Part shown: in pieces, positions 7,368-14,787 of the stretch
Numbering within the stretch: the first letter of the stretch is position 1
How the letters are laid out: each line of letters starts with the position of its first letter
Source of the DNA: a virus
Length of the DNA stretch: 34,097 nucleotides
Direction: 5' to 3' (one strand)
IMG/VR virus record: IMGVR_UViG_3300042887_002502
Coordinates: 1 to 34,097 of that record
Position numbers and translations under genes: made by a program
The notes under the pieces: model-generated
Database searches by the model: none
What the model was told of the DNA's origin: nothing
The model's input: the letters and a program-made list of their open reading frames with translations, nothing else

Positions 7368-10300
7368 TTTTTTAGTTCAGGGGAAGGTCTTTCGAAACCT
7401 TCGTTTAGATCGCTAAGCATCTTTTGAACTTCTTCAGAATCTTTATTCTTCATGATGTAGTCTCTGATGTTCGCTAGAGTCTCGTCAAGATTATATCCCA
7501 TTTCTGAGTTAAGCTCATAATCAACTTCTCCGTCTGCACCTTTTGAAGGGGTTTCTGCTAGTTCTGCAGTATCTAAGTTGTCAATGTCTGCCTTATTAGA
7601 AGCTTTAGGATCTAAATATTCAACTTCGTATCCAGCATCTCCTTCTACTTTACCTGGTGAGATAGCGAAGTTAGGATCTGTCGTGTCTTTGGTAGGAACT
7701 TTAGCACCTTTTTCTGGAGCTGTTACTAGTTCAGCTGTAGCTAAATTATCAATCTCCGGGCTGCTAGCTTTAGGAAGGTCAATCTTAATAGCATAGTCTG
7801 CATCGTGCTTTCCGCCTGGGGCTTCAGCTAATCCTGGGCTTAATTTTGAAAGATCAGAAGCTTCGTCCATTTTAGTCTTTCCTGACTCTGGAGCTTCAGC
7901 TAATTCTGCAGTGTTCAAATCATCGATATCTGCATTTTTAGCGGCCTTAGGCTCTGGAGCTTCAACTTTATAGTCTGCTTTTCCTTCTTCTTTTCCAGGA
8001 GCAGATGCTAGATTCATAGCCTTTAGCCCTGATTTTTCCCATTCTGTAGCCATGTTAGTTCCCTTTGGTTTTCCCTCTGGTGCAGCTACTAAAGAATCTT
8101 GAGACTCTTCTAGGTTGTATCCAATCTCGTCGTTAACTTCGTAGTTGGTTGGTTTGTTTTTGCTTTCTGGAGCTTCCTCTAGATTTGCATCTTTAAGATT
8201 CTCAACGTCTTTTTTACCGTCTTGGTCTTGGGTCTTAGCTGAAGGTGCTTCTGCAGTGCTAGCCTTTAGAACCTGAGCTGGAGTTTTACCATGAACTGGC
8301 TTTCCTGATGAAGGTGCTTTAGCTAGTGGTGCATTAGATTCTTTTACTTCTTCTCCTGCTTCTGCATTTTCTTCTGAATCTTTATTGAAGGCATCTTCAA
8401 GATCGATAATATCTTCAACACCAAAATCTCCGGTCTTTCCGCTATCCAATAGAACAGTATAAGAACCTGAAGTTGTATCTACTGAAATAATTTTTCCAGT
8501 GTTTCCGTTTTCTTTTACTTTTACATAGTCACCTACGGTAAATTTAGAATCTTCTAACAAATCATCGTTAATCGAGATGGAGTTGTTTTCGATAGAATCT
8601 AATTCTGCATTGATGGTAGACCACTTAGACTTAAGAACCTGAAGTTCTTTTTCAAGTAGAGAATAAGCATCAGAAAGCTGCTTAGATCCTTTGTAAAGAG
8701 GATTAGTAGCAACTAGAGATTCGATCTTCTGCATTTCAGACTCAACAATTGAAATATTCTCGATCACTTTCTTTCTATCGTTGATCATGATAGATTTGAT
8801 TCTCTTCTCTCCGTCTAAGAATTCGGTTAGACCTTCTGAAATGTCGTATTTCAAAAATTCTTTCACCATATTAACTGCTTGAGATCCGTTAACTGCAAAT
8901 AGAGAATTTTCTCTCATTGCTTCATTAACTCTCTGCAAGAAGATTTTGCCGTTCCATTTAATCAAGCTAACAGAAGCCCCTTCATAAACTTTAGAGATTA
9001 CTGACTTAGCAAAGTCTAGCTCTACCATTTTGTCGAAGTTCTCGTAAAGTCTGATAACGTCAGAGATAACTTTGCTTTCGTTTGTTCCAAGTCCTCTAGA
9101 GATTCTGAAAGAAATCAATTTAGCAAGCTGATTATAGTCTGCAAAATTAGCAAGGTCGTTGTTTAGATAGATCTTAGTCTCGTCATTTTCGTTAACGATA
9201 GAGATCCTAGTGTCTCCAGCATAAACGTGGATTCCCTTTTCGTCAGTCTTAACTGCTTCTGAGTAGAAGGCTTCAAGAAGGCCCAAGAAATCTTTGTCCA
9301 TGTTAGCAATATCTCTATTGGATAGTTTTCTAACCCCTTCCGAGCTTCCTTCGAATAGGGTTTTTCCGATTCCGAAGATGGTCTTATTTCCTTCAACTAA
9401 AACAGGAGAATAGATTTTCTTAACTTCCGAGTTTCCGTTGATGGTTGGAATATTCATCTTAGAGCTGTTAGACTCTAGGACAGTCAATGTGTTGATTAGA
9501 TTTTTAACGATTGGGTTGAAAGACCAAACTCTAAGGTCTCTAGAAAGAGCAGCAACTGATTTACCCTCAGAAACTAACCACTTAGAAATTGATTCCTTAA
9601 CAGGAGAATAGAAATCAGAACTTCCAGCATTAGCAATCTGATATAGGGCTTTAGAAGCCTCAATCTCAGGTCTAAGTGTATTGCAAGACTCAGTAACTCT
9701 ATTTACTGCAGCCTTAACGCTTGCATCCCAAGAATAGTTAGAAAAATCGGAAATGAAAGCTTCAGCAACCCAATATTCAGGAAGGGCCTTATTCTTAATT
9801 AGATTAACGTAGTTCTCGCAAAGGATTTTAAAGCTTCCGTGCTCGTAGATTCCCTTCTTAGAAAGATCCAGAATAGACTCTAGGATTCCTAGCTTCTCAA
9901 CCTGGTTAGAGATCACAAAAGACTCTGCAGATTTATCAAACTGAGCCATCTGACCGATAGCTTCGTTCAAACGATTTTCAATCTCGGTAGTGGATCTTTC
10001 CTCGTCTTTTACCCCGTCGACATAAGATCCAGAGGTCTTAGAGAATCCTTTTCCGATACCTCCCCAAGATTCAGCAAGCATCTTAGCTCTAGATTTAGAT
10101 CTGTCTAGTTCTTCGTTTCTTAAGGCTTCTAGCGGAGAAATTGTGTTCTCTACTTTTGCCTCTATAGCTTCAACTACTTGAGACTCATTGATAGATGTGT
10201 TGCCGTTCTTCAATTCTGAAATGTAGGCTTCACACAGATCTTTAACTTCTCTGGATTGAGTAGTTTCTTTTAGATTTTGTAATTTGTTTATTAAATCCAT
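7361..10300 (-). CDS. Large virion-type protein with KOW-like domain and acidic repeat tail
   Basis: 979 aa, function not recognised. The first ~540 residues are helical and soluble. A segment at about 575-630 (FTVGDYVKVKENGNTGKI, then SGSYTVLLDSG) looks like a KOW/SH3-like barrel. The rest is a disordered, acidic region of degenerate repeats: IDNL.TAEL.EAPE.G occurs three times, GYNLEES/GYNLDET twice, PGK.EG.A.Y.VE twice. The N-terminus MDLINKLQNLKET could carry a weak (L)-x-E cleavage site. An AGGA box lies 4 bases before the ATG, and two late-promoter-like motifs precede it. The gene ends at TAA in an A9 run (7365-7373); a -1 slip on A-AAA-AAA would extend it by about 61 residues to about 1039. 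A hairpin (GAAGGT/ACCTTC, 7383-7402) lies just before the slip site. A major head or internal protein is plausible. Confidence 0.85.
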   Translation of the reverse strand: MDLINKLQNLKETTQSREVKDLCEAYISELKNGNTSINESQVVEAIEAKVENTISPLEALRNEELDRSKSRAKMLAESWGGIGKGFSKTSGSYVDGVKDEERSTTEIENRLNEAIGQMAQFDKSAESFVISNQVEKLGILESILDLSKKGIYEHGSFKILCENYVNLIKNKALPEYWVAEAFISDFSNYSWDASVKAAVNRVTESCNTLRPEIEASKALYQIANAGSSDFYSPVKESISKWLVSEGKSVAALSRDLRVWSFNPIVKNLINTLTVLESNSSKMNIPTINGNSEVKKIYSPVLVEGNKTIFGIGKTLFEGSSEGVRKLSNRDIANMDKDFLGLLEAFYSEAVKTDEKGIHVYAGDTRISIVNENDETKIYLNNDLANFADYNQLAKLISFRISRGLGTNESKVISDVIRLYENFDKMVELDFAKSVISKVYEGASVSLIKWNGKIFLQRVNEAMRENSLFAVNGSQAVNMVKEFLKYDISEGLTEFLDGEKRIKSIMINDRKKVIENISIVESEMQKIESLVATNPLYKGSKQLSDAYSLLEKELQVLKSKWSTINAELDSIENNSISINDDLLEDSKFTVGDYVKVKENGNTGKIISVDTTSGSYTVLLDSGKTGDFGVEDIIDLEDAFNKDSEENAEAGEEVKESNAPLAKAPSSGKPVHGKTPAQVLKASTAEAPSAKTQDQDGKKDVENLKDANLEEAPESKNKPTNYEVNDEIGYNLEESQDSLVAAPEGKPKGTNMATEWEKSGLKAMNLASAPGKEEGKADYKVEAPEPKAAKNADIDDLNTAELAEAPESGKTKMDEASDLSKLSPGLAEAPGGKHDADYAIKIDLPKASSPEIDNLATAELVTAPEKGAKVPTKDTTDPNFAISPGKVEGDAGYEVEYLDPKASNKADIDNLDTAELAETPSKGADGEVDYELNSEMGYNLDETLANIRDYIMKNKDSEEVQKMLSDLNEGFERPSPELKKN
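7500..8350 (-). repeat. Degenerate coding repeats (APE-G-K / IDNL-TAEL units)
   Basis: Within the ~980-aa gene, the protein repeats short units: DIDDLNTAELAEAPESGK, EIDNLATAELVTAPEKGA and DIDNLDTAELAETPSKGA, alternating with PGKEEGKADYKVE / PGKVEGDAGYEVE and YEVNDEIGYNLEE / YELNSEMGYNLDE. At the DNA level the copies have diverged, so this is a protein repeat rather than an exact DNA repeat. Confidence 0.75.
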
Positions 10301-10324
10301 TTTTCCTGTTTGTTTTTTTACAGA

Positions 10325-10333
10325 TTATATATC
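10325..10333 (-). promoter_or_regulatory. Late-promoter-like motif GATATATAA, proximal
   Basis: GATATATAA on the minus strand ends 25 bases before the ATG of the ~980-aa gene at 10300, and an AGGA box follows at 10304-10307. It is one of the clearest copies of the recurrent motif. Confidence 0.6.
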
Positions 10334-10359
10334 TTCCCTCAGTTGAGGAAATTTTTCTC

Positions 10360-10369
10360 TTATATATTC
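10360..10369 (-). promoter_or_regulatory. Late-promoter-like motif GAATATATAA, distal
   Basis: A second, slightly different copy (GAATATATAA) about 35 bases upstream of the first, in the same intergenic gap. Tandem copies are also seen before the sheath gene. Confidence 0.4.
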
Positions 10370-10398
10370 AATCTTTTTTTAGAAATAGATTGATTTTT

Positions 10399-10950
10399 TT
10401 ATCTGGCTACCATTATTTCTAGCTTCACATCCATTGCAGCATGCGGGTTGGTGATTGTGATTCCACCTCCGGGATAAGCAAGAACCTGACTAGATAAGTT
10501 CCATCCAATTTCTTCGGAGTCGATAGACCCACCTGGGTTACCGGAAAGAATCATTAATTCACCAATAGGATAAGTCTTTCCCTCATAAGTCCAAGTCAAA
10601 TACTTCTGATTTTGTGGGGTTCCGTTAGTTGGTCTGGGAACTCCAGGAACTACGGGTAGTTCTGCATTATAAAGAATAGGGCTCACCGGTGAAGGGTACT
10701 TAACTTTAATTGCTATCCATCTAACAAATCCCTTGTTGTCGGTCAGATCTGTCTGGCTCAACATCACAGAGGTGTTAGACTTTAGACTTATTCTCATTCT
10801 AGAATATGCCTTTACGGAGAGGAGGATATCAGCAAGATTGAAAAAAGTAACCTTAGCAGTGGTGTTTCCCTCTTCCAGGACGAACTTGTCCTTAAAAAAT
10901 ACAAATCCTGGGATGTTATCGGGTGGGCATATAATCGGTCTAGAAGCCAT
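10399..10950 (-). CDS. Structural-looking protein, paralogue B
   Basis: 183 aa, beta-rich, no membrane segment or signal peptide. Its C-terminal third (YPIGELMILSG, GWNL, ITITNPHAAMDVKLEIMVAR) aligns with the C-terminal third of the upstream gene (YTMGQFMVLSG, GWQV, FVFTNPTNYTVRITILTAN), so the two are diverged paralogues. The start overlaps the previous stop as TAATG, which suggests translational coupling and a fixed ratio of the two products. I do not recognise the family. Its position among head and tail genes and the beta-sandwich-like pattern suggest a decoration, neck or fibre-attachment role, but this is inference. The gene is followed by the late promoters of the ~980-aa protein. Confidence 0.75.
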   Translation of the reverse strand: MASRPIICPPDNIPGFVFFKDKFVLEEGNTTAKVTFFNLADILLSVKAYSRMRISLKSNTSVMLSQTDLTDNKGFVRWIAIKVKYPSPVSPILYNAELPVVPGVPRPTNGTPQNQKYLTWTYEGKTYPIGELMILSGNPGGSIDSEEIGWNLSSQVLAYPGGGITITNPHAAMDVKLEIMVAR

Positions 10951-11651
10951 TAGTTAGCTGTTAATATTGTGATTCTCACGGTGTAGTTCGTGGGGTTTGT
11001 AAAAACAAAACCTGGTTCAATTCCGGTGTATCCAGGTTCAAGACTTGGATCAACCTGCCAGCCATACCAGTTAGAGGTGGTTTTAACCGCTCCACTTAAA
11101 ACCATAAATTGCCCCATCGTGTATCTAGGGGAATTTTTATAGTTCCAGTAAATAACATTATCCTCAGCAGCGGTAAGGTGAGGAAGATATTCAGCTTGAG
11201 CCATCAGAAGGCTGACCTCCCCGTAGGTTGTATCAAAGTTTCCGATGTCGAAATTAATAGAAGACAAGGCAGCTATGTTGAAAGTCTGCTTCTGGTAGTT
11301 GGAGAAAGACTGAAGGGGATGAAAAAAATCCACCAAATTAAGAGTTTCCTCTGTCTCCTTCTGCCAGGCTACGTTTACCGCAGTATTATAGAATCTGACA
11401 TTGTGCGGATCGTTGAAATCTGCAAAGGTAAGATTAACTCTTCTTAGAGCCGTTTCGTTTACTGCTATAATAGCATAATCAACGAGGAAATCTGCAGATC
11501 CGCCGGGGGGAAGGATAGGGGAAGCATCCCCGTCTGCAACAACAAGAATGGTCTGGTCGTTCGATGCATTACCGCCGTCATAGTTGTCGGGTCCACCACT
11601 TCCGGTTATTCCAGCAATAAACTGCTGTGCCTGTGCCTCGTTTTCATTCAT
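10950..11651 (-). CDS. Structural-looking protein, paralogue A
   Basis: 233 aa, beta-rich and soluble. The N-terminus is Gln/Gly/Asn-rich (QQFIAGITGSGGPDNYDGGN), then a segment PILPPGGSADFLVDYAIIAVNETALRRVNLTF typical of virion beta-domains, and a C-terminal third shared with paralogue B (YTMGQFMVLSG...GW...FVFTNP...ITILTAN). Paralogue A has about 50 more residues, mainly N-terminal. An AGAAG box lies shortly before the ATG. It sits 10 bases after a membrane-protein gene and overlaps paralogue B by one base (TAATG). Family not recognised; a virion surface or adaptor role is suggested only by context and composition. Confidence 0.75.
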   Translation of the reverse strand: MNENEAQAQQFIAGITGSGGPDNYDGGNASNDQTILVVADGDASPILPPGGSADFLVDYAIIAVNETALRRVNLTFADFNDPHNVRFYNTAVNVAWQKETEETLNLVDFFHPLQSFSNYQKQTFNIAALSSINFDIGNFDTTYGEVSLLMAQAEYLPHLTAAEDNVIYWNYKNSPRYTMGQFMVLSGAVKTTSNWYGWQVDPSLEPGYTGIEPGFVFTNPTNYTVRITILTAN

Positions 11652-11661
11652 TTTAGTCTTC

Positions 11662-12513
11662 TTATAGTCTAGTTGGATTAAGATGAACGCTACCAGCGTT
11701 GTCTATAATTCCGGTATTTTTTCTAGGTGCATTGGAGTTTACTGGAAGAATGTCAGACTCAACAGATTGAATTCCGTTTCCGTCTATTACTACGTCTCCG
11801 TAGTAACCAGGAACAACCTGAGGGGTTTCCCCGTTAATTGGTTCTTCTGTCTGTGGTAATTCCTCTTCCTGCAGATCCTCAGCCATTTCATTAAGGACTA
11901 GGTCTAACTCGTGATCTTCGTCCCTTTCTTCGGTCTCTGGTTCTTCTTCTAAACCATCCATTAAAGTTACCTCCCATTCTTTCATCTCTTCTAAATCCCC
12001 CGGGGTATAAATTTCCTCTTTGGTCTCAATCTTTTTTTCTTCAACCTTAGCTACTTCTTCTACTACAGCCTCAACCTGGGGTTCAGGTTTAATGTAGTCC
12101 ACCAGAGACTTGACGAATCCAAGTGCTACTAGAGGAAGGATCGCTCCAGAAACTGCGGAAAGAACTCTCTTTTGATAAACAATATCTTCCTCGATCAGTC
12201 CAAATAATTCTGACCACCCTTGAAAGTTCTCCATATGGACGAACGCATAGTACATATTACCCTGCATCTGCATGAGGGTAATGGTTCCAAATAGCATCCA
12301 CACAAGAGTTTTGTTCATCTTGTCCAGAATAACTAGGGAGGCCAAAGATGCAGCAGCACCCAATTCGAAAGCAATTGCAAGGGAGATAGCAAGCCACTGA
12401 GGGTTAGAGAGTTTAAAAAACTCAATTACGTGGATAGTAGAAATAATACTAACCAATAAGTACAAGGACACAAAGGTTGCAATAATAGACCTATGTACAA
12501 GTTTGTTCTTCAT
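11662..12513 (-). CDS. Multi-pass membrane protein with long acidic tail
   Basis: 283 aa. The first ~140 residues hold about four hydrophobic segments (around residues 8-30, 40-63, 70-92 and 118-137), so the protein should sit in the inner membrane. The remaining half is a strongly acidic, Glu/Pro-rich cytoplasmic-type tail (VEEVAKVEEKKIETKEE, EEEPETEERDEDHELD, EEELPQTEEP). The organisation resembles holin-like or membrane-sensor phage proteins but the tail is far longer than in a holin, and no family is recognised. It starts 7 bases after a small single-pass coiled-coil protein and the two are likely a pair. A lysis or host-membrane role is possible; no lysozyme or peptidase gene is visible nearby to support lysis. 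Confidence 0.75.
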   Translation of the reverse strand: MKNKLVHRSIIATFVSLYLLVSIISTIHVIEFFKLSNPQWLAISLAIAFELGAAASLASLVILDKMNKTLVWMLFGTITLMQMQGNMYYAFVHMENFQGWSELFGLIEEDIVYQKRVLSAVSGAILPLVALGFVKSLVDYIKPEPQVEAVVEEVAKVEEKKIETKEEIYTPGDLEEMKEWEVTLMDGLEEEPETEERDEDHELDLVLNEMAEDLQEEELPQTEEPINGETPQVVPGYYGDVVIDGNGIQSVESDILPVNSNAPRKNTGIIDNAGSVHLNPTRL

Positions 12514-12520
12514 CTGAAAT

Positions 12521-12808
12521 TTACTTGACTTGAAGCTTCTTTATTTCCTGATCGATTACAGACTGTCTATTGACGTCTAGGATTTTTCTGTCTACGGACT
12601 GAATCATTCTCTTCTCGGCTTTTAGTCCTTCAATTTCTAGATCCCTCTTGTTTGGAACAGTTTCTAGTGTTGCTTGAACTTTCTTAAGCTCTTTTTTAAC
12701 TTTGTTCAACTCAGAACCTGCTCCGCAGGACTTTAGAAAAGTTAAAAGCAGAAGAACTAAAATAATTTTAGTCCCATGCTTGGATAAAAAATTGTCTAAT
12801 TTATTCAT
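12521..12808 (-). CDS. Small membrane-anchored coiled-coil protein
   Basis: 95 aa. Residues about 13-28 (GTKIILVLLLLTFLKSC) form one hydrophobic segment ending in Cys; LKSC is a poor lipobox because of Lys at -2, so a simple membrane anchor is more likely than a lipoprotein. The rest is a charged coiled coil (ELNKVKKELKKVQATLE, KRDLEIEGLKAEKRM, DQEIKKLQVK). The shape, a membrane anchor followed by a periplasmic coiled coil, is that of an inner-membrane spanin (Rz type), but the gene is short for that and no outer partner is seen. A GATATATAC late motif lies 25 bases before the ATG, behind an intrinsic terminator. Confidence 0.7.
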   Translation of the reverse strand: MNKLDNFLSKHGTKIILVLLLLTFLKSCGAGSELNKVKKELKKVQATLETVPNKRDLEIEGLKAEKRMIQSVDRKILDVNRQSVIDQEIKKLQVK

Positions 12809-12832
12809 GATTTTAAAATTTTAAATTATCTT

Positions 12833-12841
12833 GTATATATC
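12833..12841 (-). promoter_or_regulatory. Late-promoter-like motif GATATATAC
   Basis: GATATATAC on the minus strand, 25 bases before the ATG at 12808 and immediately after the terminator of the previous gene, as expected for the start of a new late transcript. Confidence 0.55.
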
Positions 12842-12867
12842 CCAGATAAAAAATAATCCACTGGGAG

Positions 12868-12900
12868 CAAAAAAAAGAGCACCGATTAGGATGCTCTTTT
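12868..12900 (-). terminator. Intrinsic terminator after the 179-aa gene
   Basis: On the minus strand AAAAGAGCA, a 10-base loop, TGCTCTTTT and then a run of eight T (plus-strand A-run 12869-12876). The stem is 9 bp and the T-tract is uninterrupted. It lies 17 bases after the stop at 12918, and a late-promoter motif follows. Confidence 0.85.
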
Positions 12901-12917
12901 CTGTTGATTTTATCTTT

Positions 12918-13457
12918 TTATACAGTACCGATCCCTTGTTGAGCAGCAACTAGGTCTTTTTCTAAAGACTGGATAGCTTCTGCATCTTTTTTAACTTCTT
13001 CCAAAGCAATGGAAATAGGCTTGAATAAGTCGATGAAGCTCTGTGCTTCTTTTAAACCTTTTCCTTTGGTCTTGGAAAGAAAATAGTGGGTAGCTTCCAG
13101 AGGAAGAGATCCCAAGAAAATGGTATTGTCTTTTACCCCTTCTTTCTTAAGCCCGCTAAGGATCTTATGAACCTCAATTACTCCCAAAGACTCGGTTTGA
13201 GACCACTCTGCATGATTTTCTACGAAGTCAATTAAGGAACTTAAAAGAGATGAACTAAGCTTAACCGCATAGACTTTCTTCCCGGTTTTTTCCTTCAAAT
13301 CTTTAACTTGATCTTCCAAGGACTTGATCTTGGTGTGGTCCAACTTGTCCAAAAATCCTTCAGAAAAATCAGCAGTTGATACCCCTGTATAAGGAGCAGA
13401 GATTTCAGTTGAAGACATTGGGGTTGGAATTGGGTTTTTTTCTTTCTTAGTAGTCAT
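12918..13457 (-). CDS. Unknown 179-aa protein
   Basis: Soluble protein with no recognised domain. The N-terminal ~30 residues are low-complexity (KKEKNPIPTPMSSTEISAP) and probably flexible; then a helical region with a short coiled coil (TKIKSLEDQVKDLKEK), a compact alpha/beta middle (KVYAVKLSSSLLSSLIDFVENH, EVHKILSGLKKEGV) and a C-terminal helix (SIALEEVKKDAEAIQSLEKDLVAA). The ATG is preceded by an A-rich leader without Shine-Dalgarno. It ends at a strong intrinsic terminator, so it closes a transcription unit that includes the nuclease and sigma-factor genes upstream. Function is unknown. Confidence 0.72.
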   Translation of the reverse strand: MTTKKEKNPIPTPMSSTEISAPYTGVSTADFSEGFLDKLDHTKIKSLEDQVKDLKEKTGKKVYAVKLSSSLLSSLIDFVENHAEWSQTESLGVIEVHKILSGLKKEGVKDNTIFLGSLPLEATHYFLSKTKGKGLKEAQSFIDLFKPISIALEEVKKDAEAIQSLEKDLVAAQQGIGTV

Positions 13458-13504
13458 TTTTTCTAATTTTTATATTTTATGTTGTTTTGATTAAAAAGTT
13501 TCAT

Positions 13505-14308
13505 TTAGACATTAAAAATGTCAAATTCTTCTCTGTTATTTTGAAGATAAATCCTTAGGTGATCTCTGAGGTCTTTAATCGGGTGGATTTTAGCTGGTCC
13601 TTCTGGACCAATATGACAGAGAAACCCACCGTTTGTTTCTAGACCAATCTCGTCTTCTAGAATCAGCCGATAAAGACTAACCTGGATAGAATATTCGTTG
13701 AGGTGATTCTCAAACAGGTGGGAAAATGGATGGAGAAGTTTTTTATATCTTCCTTTTGGGTGGTCGTCGGATCTAAATTCCTTGTTGGTCTTCCAGTCTC
13801 CTATCAGGAAAAGAACCTTCTGCTGCTTCTCGTCCCACATAATGAAGGGCTGATCTATCGTTCCAGCAAGTCTCCATTTTTTAGAAAAGACCTTCAGCTC
13901 CGAAGTTAACGGAACTAGATTCTTAAACTTGGATTCGTAGAGAGATAAGAATTTATTGATTCTCTCTATGAAGGCTTCGTCCTCGTTGGGATCAAGATCT
14001 CTAGATCCTCCACTCCAGAAGTCTTCTATCCATTTGTGGACTCTCGTTCCTAGGTCATTCGCAACATCTGCCTTTCCTTGCCATTCGTCTAGAACGACAG
14101 AAACATCAACACCTCTTTCGGCTGCCTTCTTCTTAGACCAATACTCCCGATCGAAGGGAACTTTAAATCTCTTGATGTAGGAAGTTACCGAATCATACTT
14201 AGTCTTCTGGTAGTGATAGGTATGGGCTTCCTCCTCGAAGACGAAGTTCGGATCTTTAAAAACGGATATCTTCTGGACTAGATCTCTTTTAATTGGTTCT
14301 AAATCCAT
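13505..14308 (-). CDS. PD-(D/E)XK exonuclease, RecB/Cas4-type
   Basis: 267 aa with the ordered motifs of RecB-family nucleases: GTRVH (residues 87-91), an acidic E137 in SELKVFS, AGTIDQ with D152, GDWKTNK (D171, K173), and QVSLY (Q209-Y213, the QxxxY motif). These residues form the metal-dependent site that degrades DNA ends. There are no cysteines arranged for the iron-sulfur cluster of Cas4 or AddB, so it is a plain nuclease. Phage enzymes of this type act in recombination, host DNA degradation or genome processing; which applies here is not shown. It lies 4 bases after a membrane-protein gene and starts at an ATG with no clear Shine-Dalgarno. The assignment to the superfamily is confident, the substrate is not. 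Confidence 0.85.
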   Translation of the reverse strand: MDLEPIKRDLVQKISVFKDPNFVFEEEAHTYHYQKTKYDSVTSYIKRFKVPFDREYWSKKKAAERGVDVSVVLDEWQGKADVANDLGTRVHKWIEDFWSGGSRDLDPNEDEAFIERINKFLSLYESKFKNLVPLTSELKVFSKKWRLAGTIDQPFIMWDEKQQKVLFLIGDWKTNKEFRSDDHPKGRYKKLLHPFSHLFENHLNEYSIQVSLYRLILEDEIGLETNGGFLCHIGPEGPAKIHPIKDLRDHLRIYLQNNREEFDIFNV

Positions 14309-14312
14309 GGTC

Positions 14313-14762
14313 TTATTTAAAATAGTGACCTATCCAGATTAAAATTTCCTGCCTGTAGGCAATTAGATAGCAGAGACCAACTACCTCGGCCAGAAATCTA
14401 AGAATCCAAAGAATAGTAATGTGTCTGAACAGGAAGGAATAAACAACAAGATAAGACTCCTCGTCTGTTCCTTCGACCGGATTGATTACCGGGGTAAGAA
14501 GTTCTTGAAGACTTAATCTGGTTAGGTATTCGTTGATTGGTTTTGTCTTATCGAAGACAAAGGAAGGCCTAGCATATTTAGGGAAGTCAGGGGACTGAGT
14601 TACCTCAGGCGGAAGATTGACAACAGTGTAAATTCTGCCAAACCAGTCTCTTCTAAGTCGGAGTTTCCCCCATTCGGAAGAATCTAGAGACTGCTTCTTT
14701 ATTTCGGAAAGATATTCTCGGTAGAGACTCAATTCTTTCAGTACTTTAAAAATTCTAAGCAT
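14313..14762 (-). CDS. Membrane-associated protein, unknown
   Basis: 149 aa. The N-terminal 90 residues are soluble and basic, with LRLRRDWFGRIYTVVNLPPEV as the most distinctive patch; the C-terminal part holds two hydrophobic stretches (about residues 105-123 and 126-145, VVYSFLFRHITILWILRFLAEVVGL region and LIAYRQEILIWIGHYF), suggesting a hairpin in the inner membrane. I do not recognise the family. It lies 25 bases after the ECF-type sigma gene and 4 bases before the nuclease gene, so all three are probably co-transcribed. The function is not deducible from the sequence. Confidence 0.7.
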   Translation of the reverse strand: MLRIFKVLKELSLYREYLSEIKKQSLDSSEWGKLRLRRDWFGRIYTVVNLPPEVTQSPDFPKYARPSFVFDKTKPINEYLTRLSLQELLTPVINPVEGTDEESYLVVYSFLFRHITILWILRFLAEVVGLCYLIAYRQEILIWIGHYFK

Positions 14763-14787
14763 AGGTTTTTTCTTATTATAGATGAAA

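Noticed and set aside
10368-10400. Hairpin TCAATCT/AGATTGA as a minus-strand terminator
   Set aside because: The T-run follows the stem on the plus strand only; on the minus strand the stem is followed by ATATATAAG, so it does not look like a terminator for the genes here.
12841-12865. CCCAG/CTGGG inverted repeat as an operator
   Set aside because: Only 5 bp of stem with a 15-base AT-rich loop between a terminator and promoter; chance is likely.
13505-14308. Cas4 of a phage CRISPR system
   Set aside because: RecB motifs are present but the four cysteines of the Cas4 iron-sulfur cluster are absent and there is no cas gene or array nearby.
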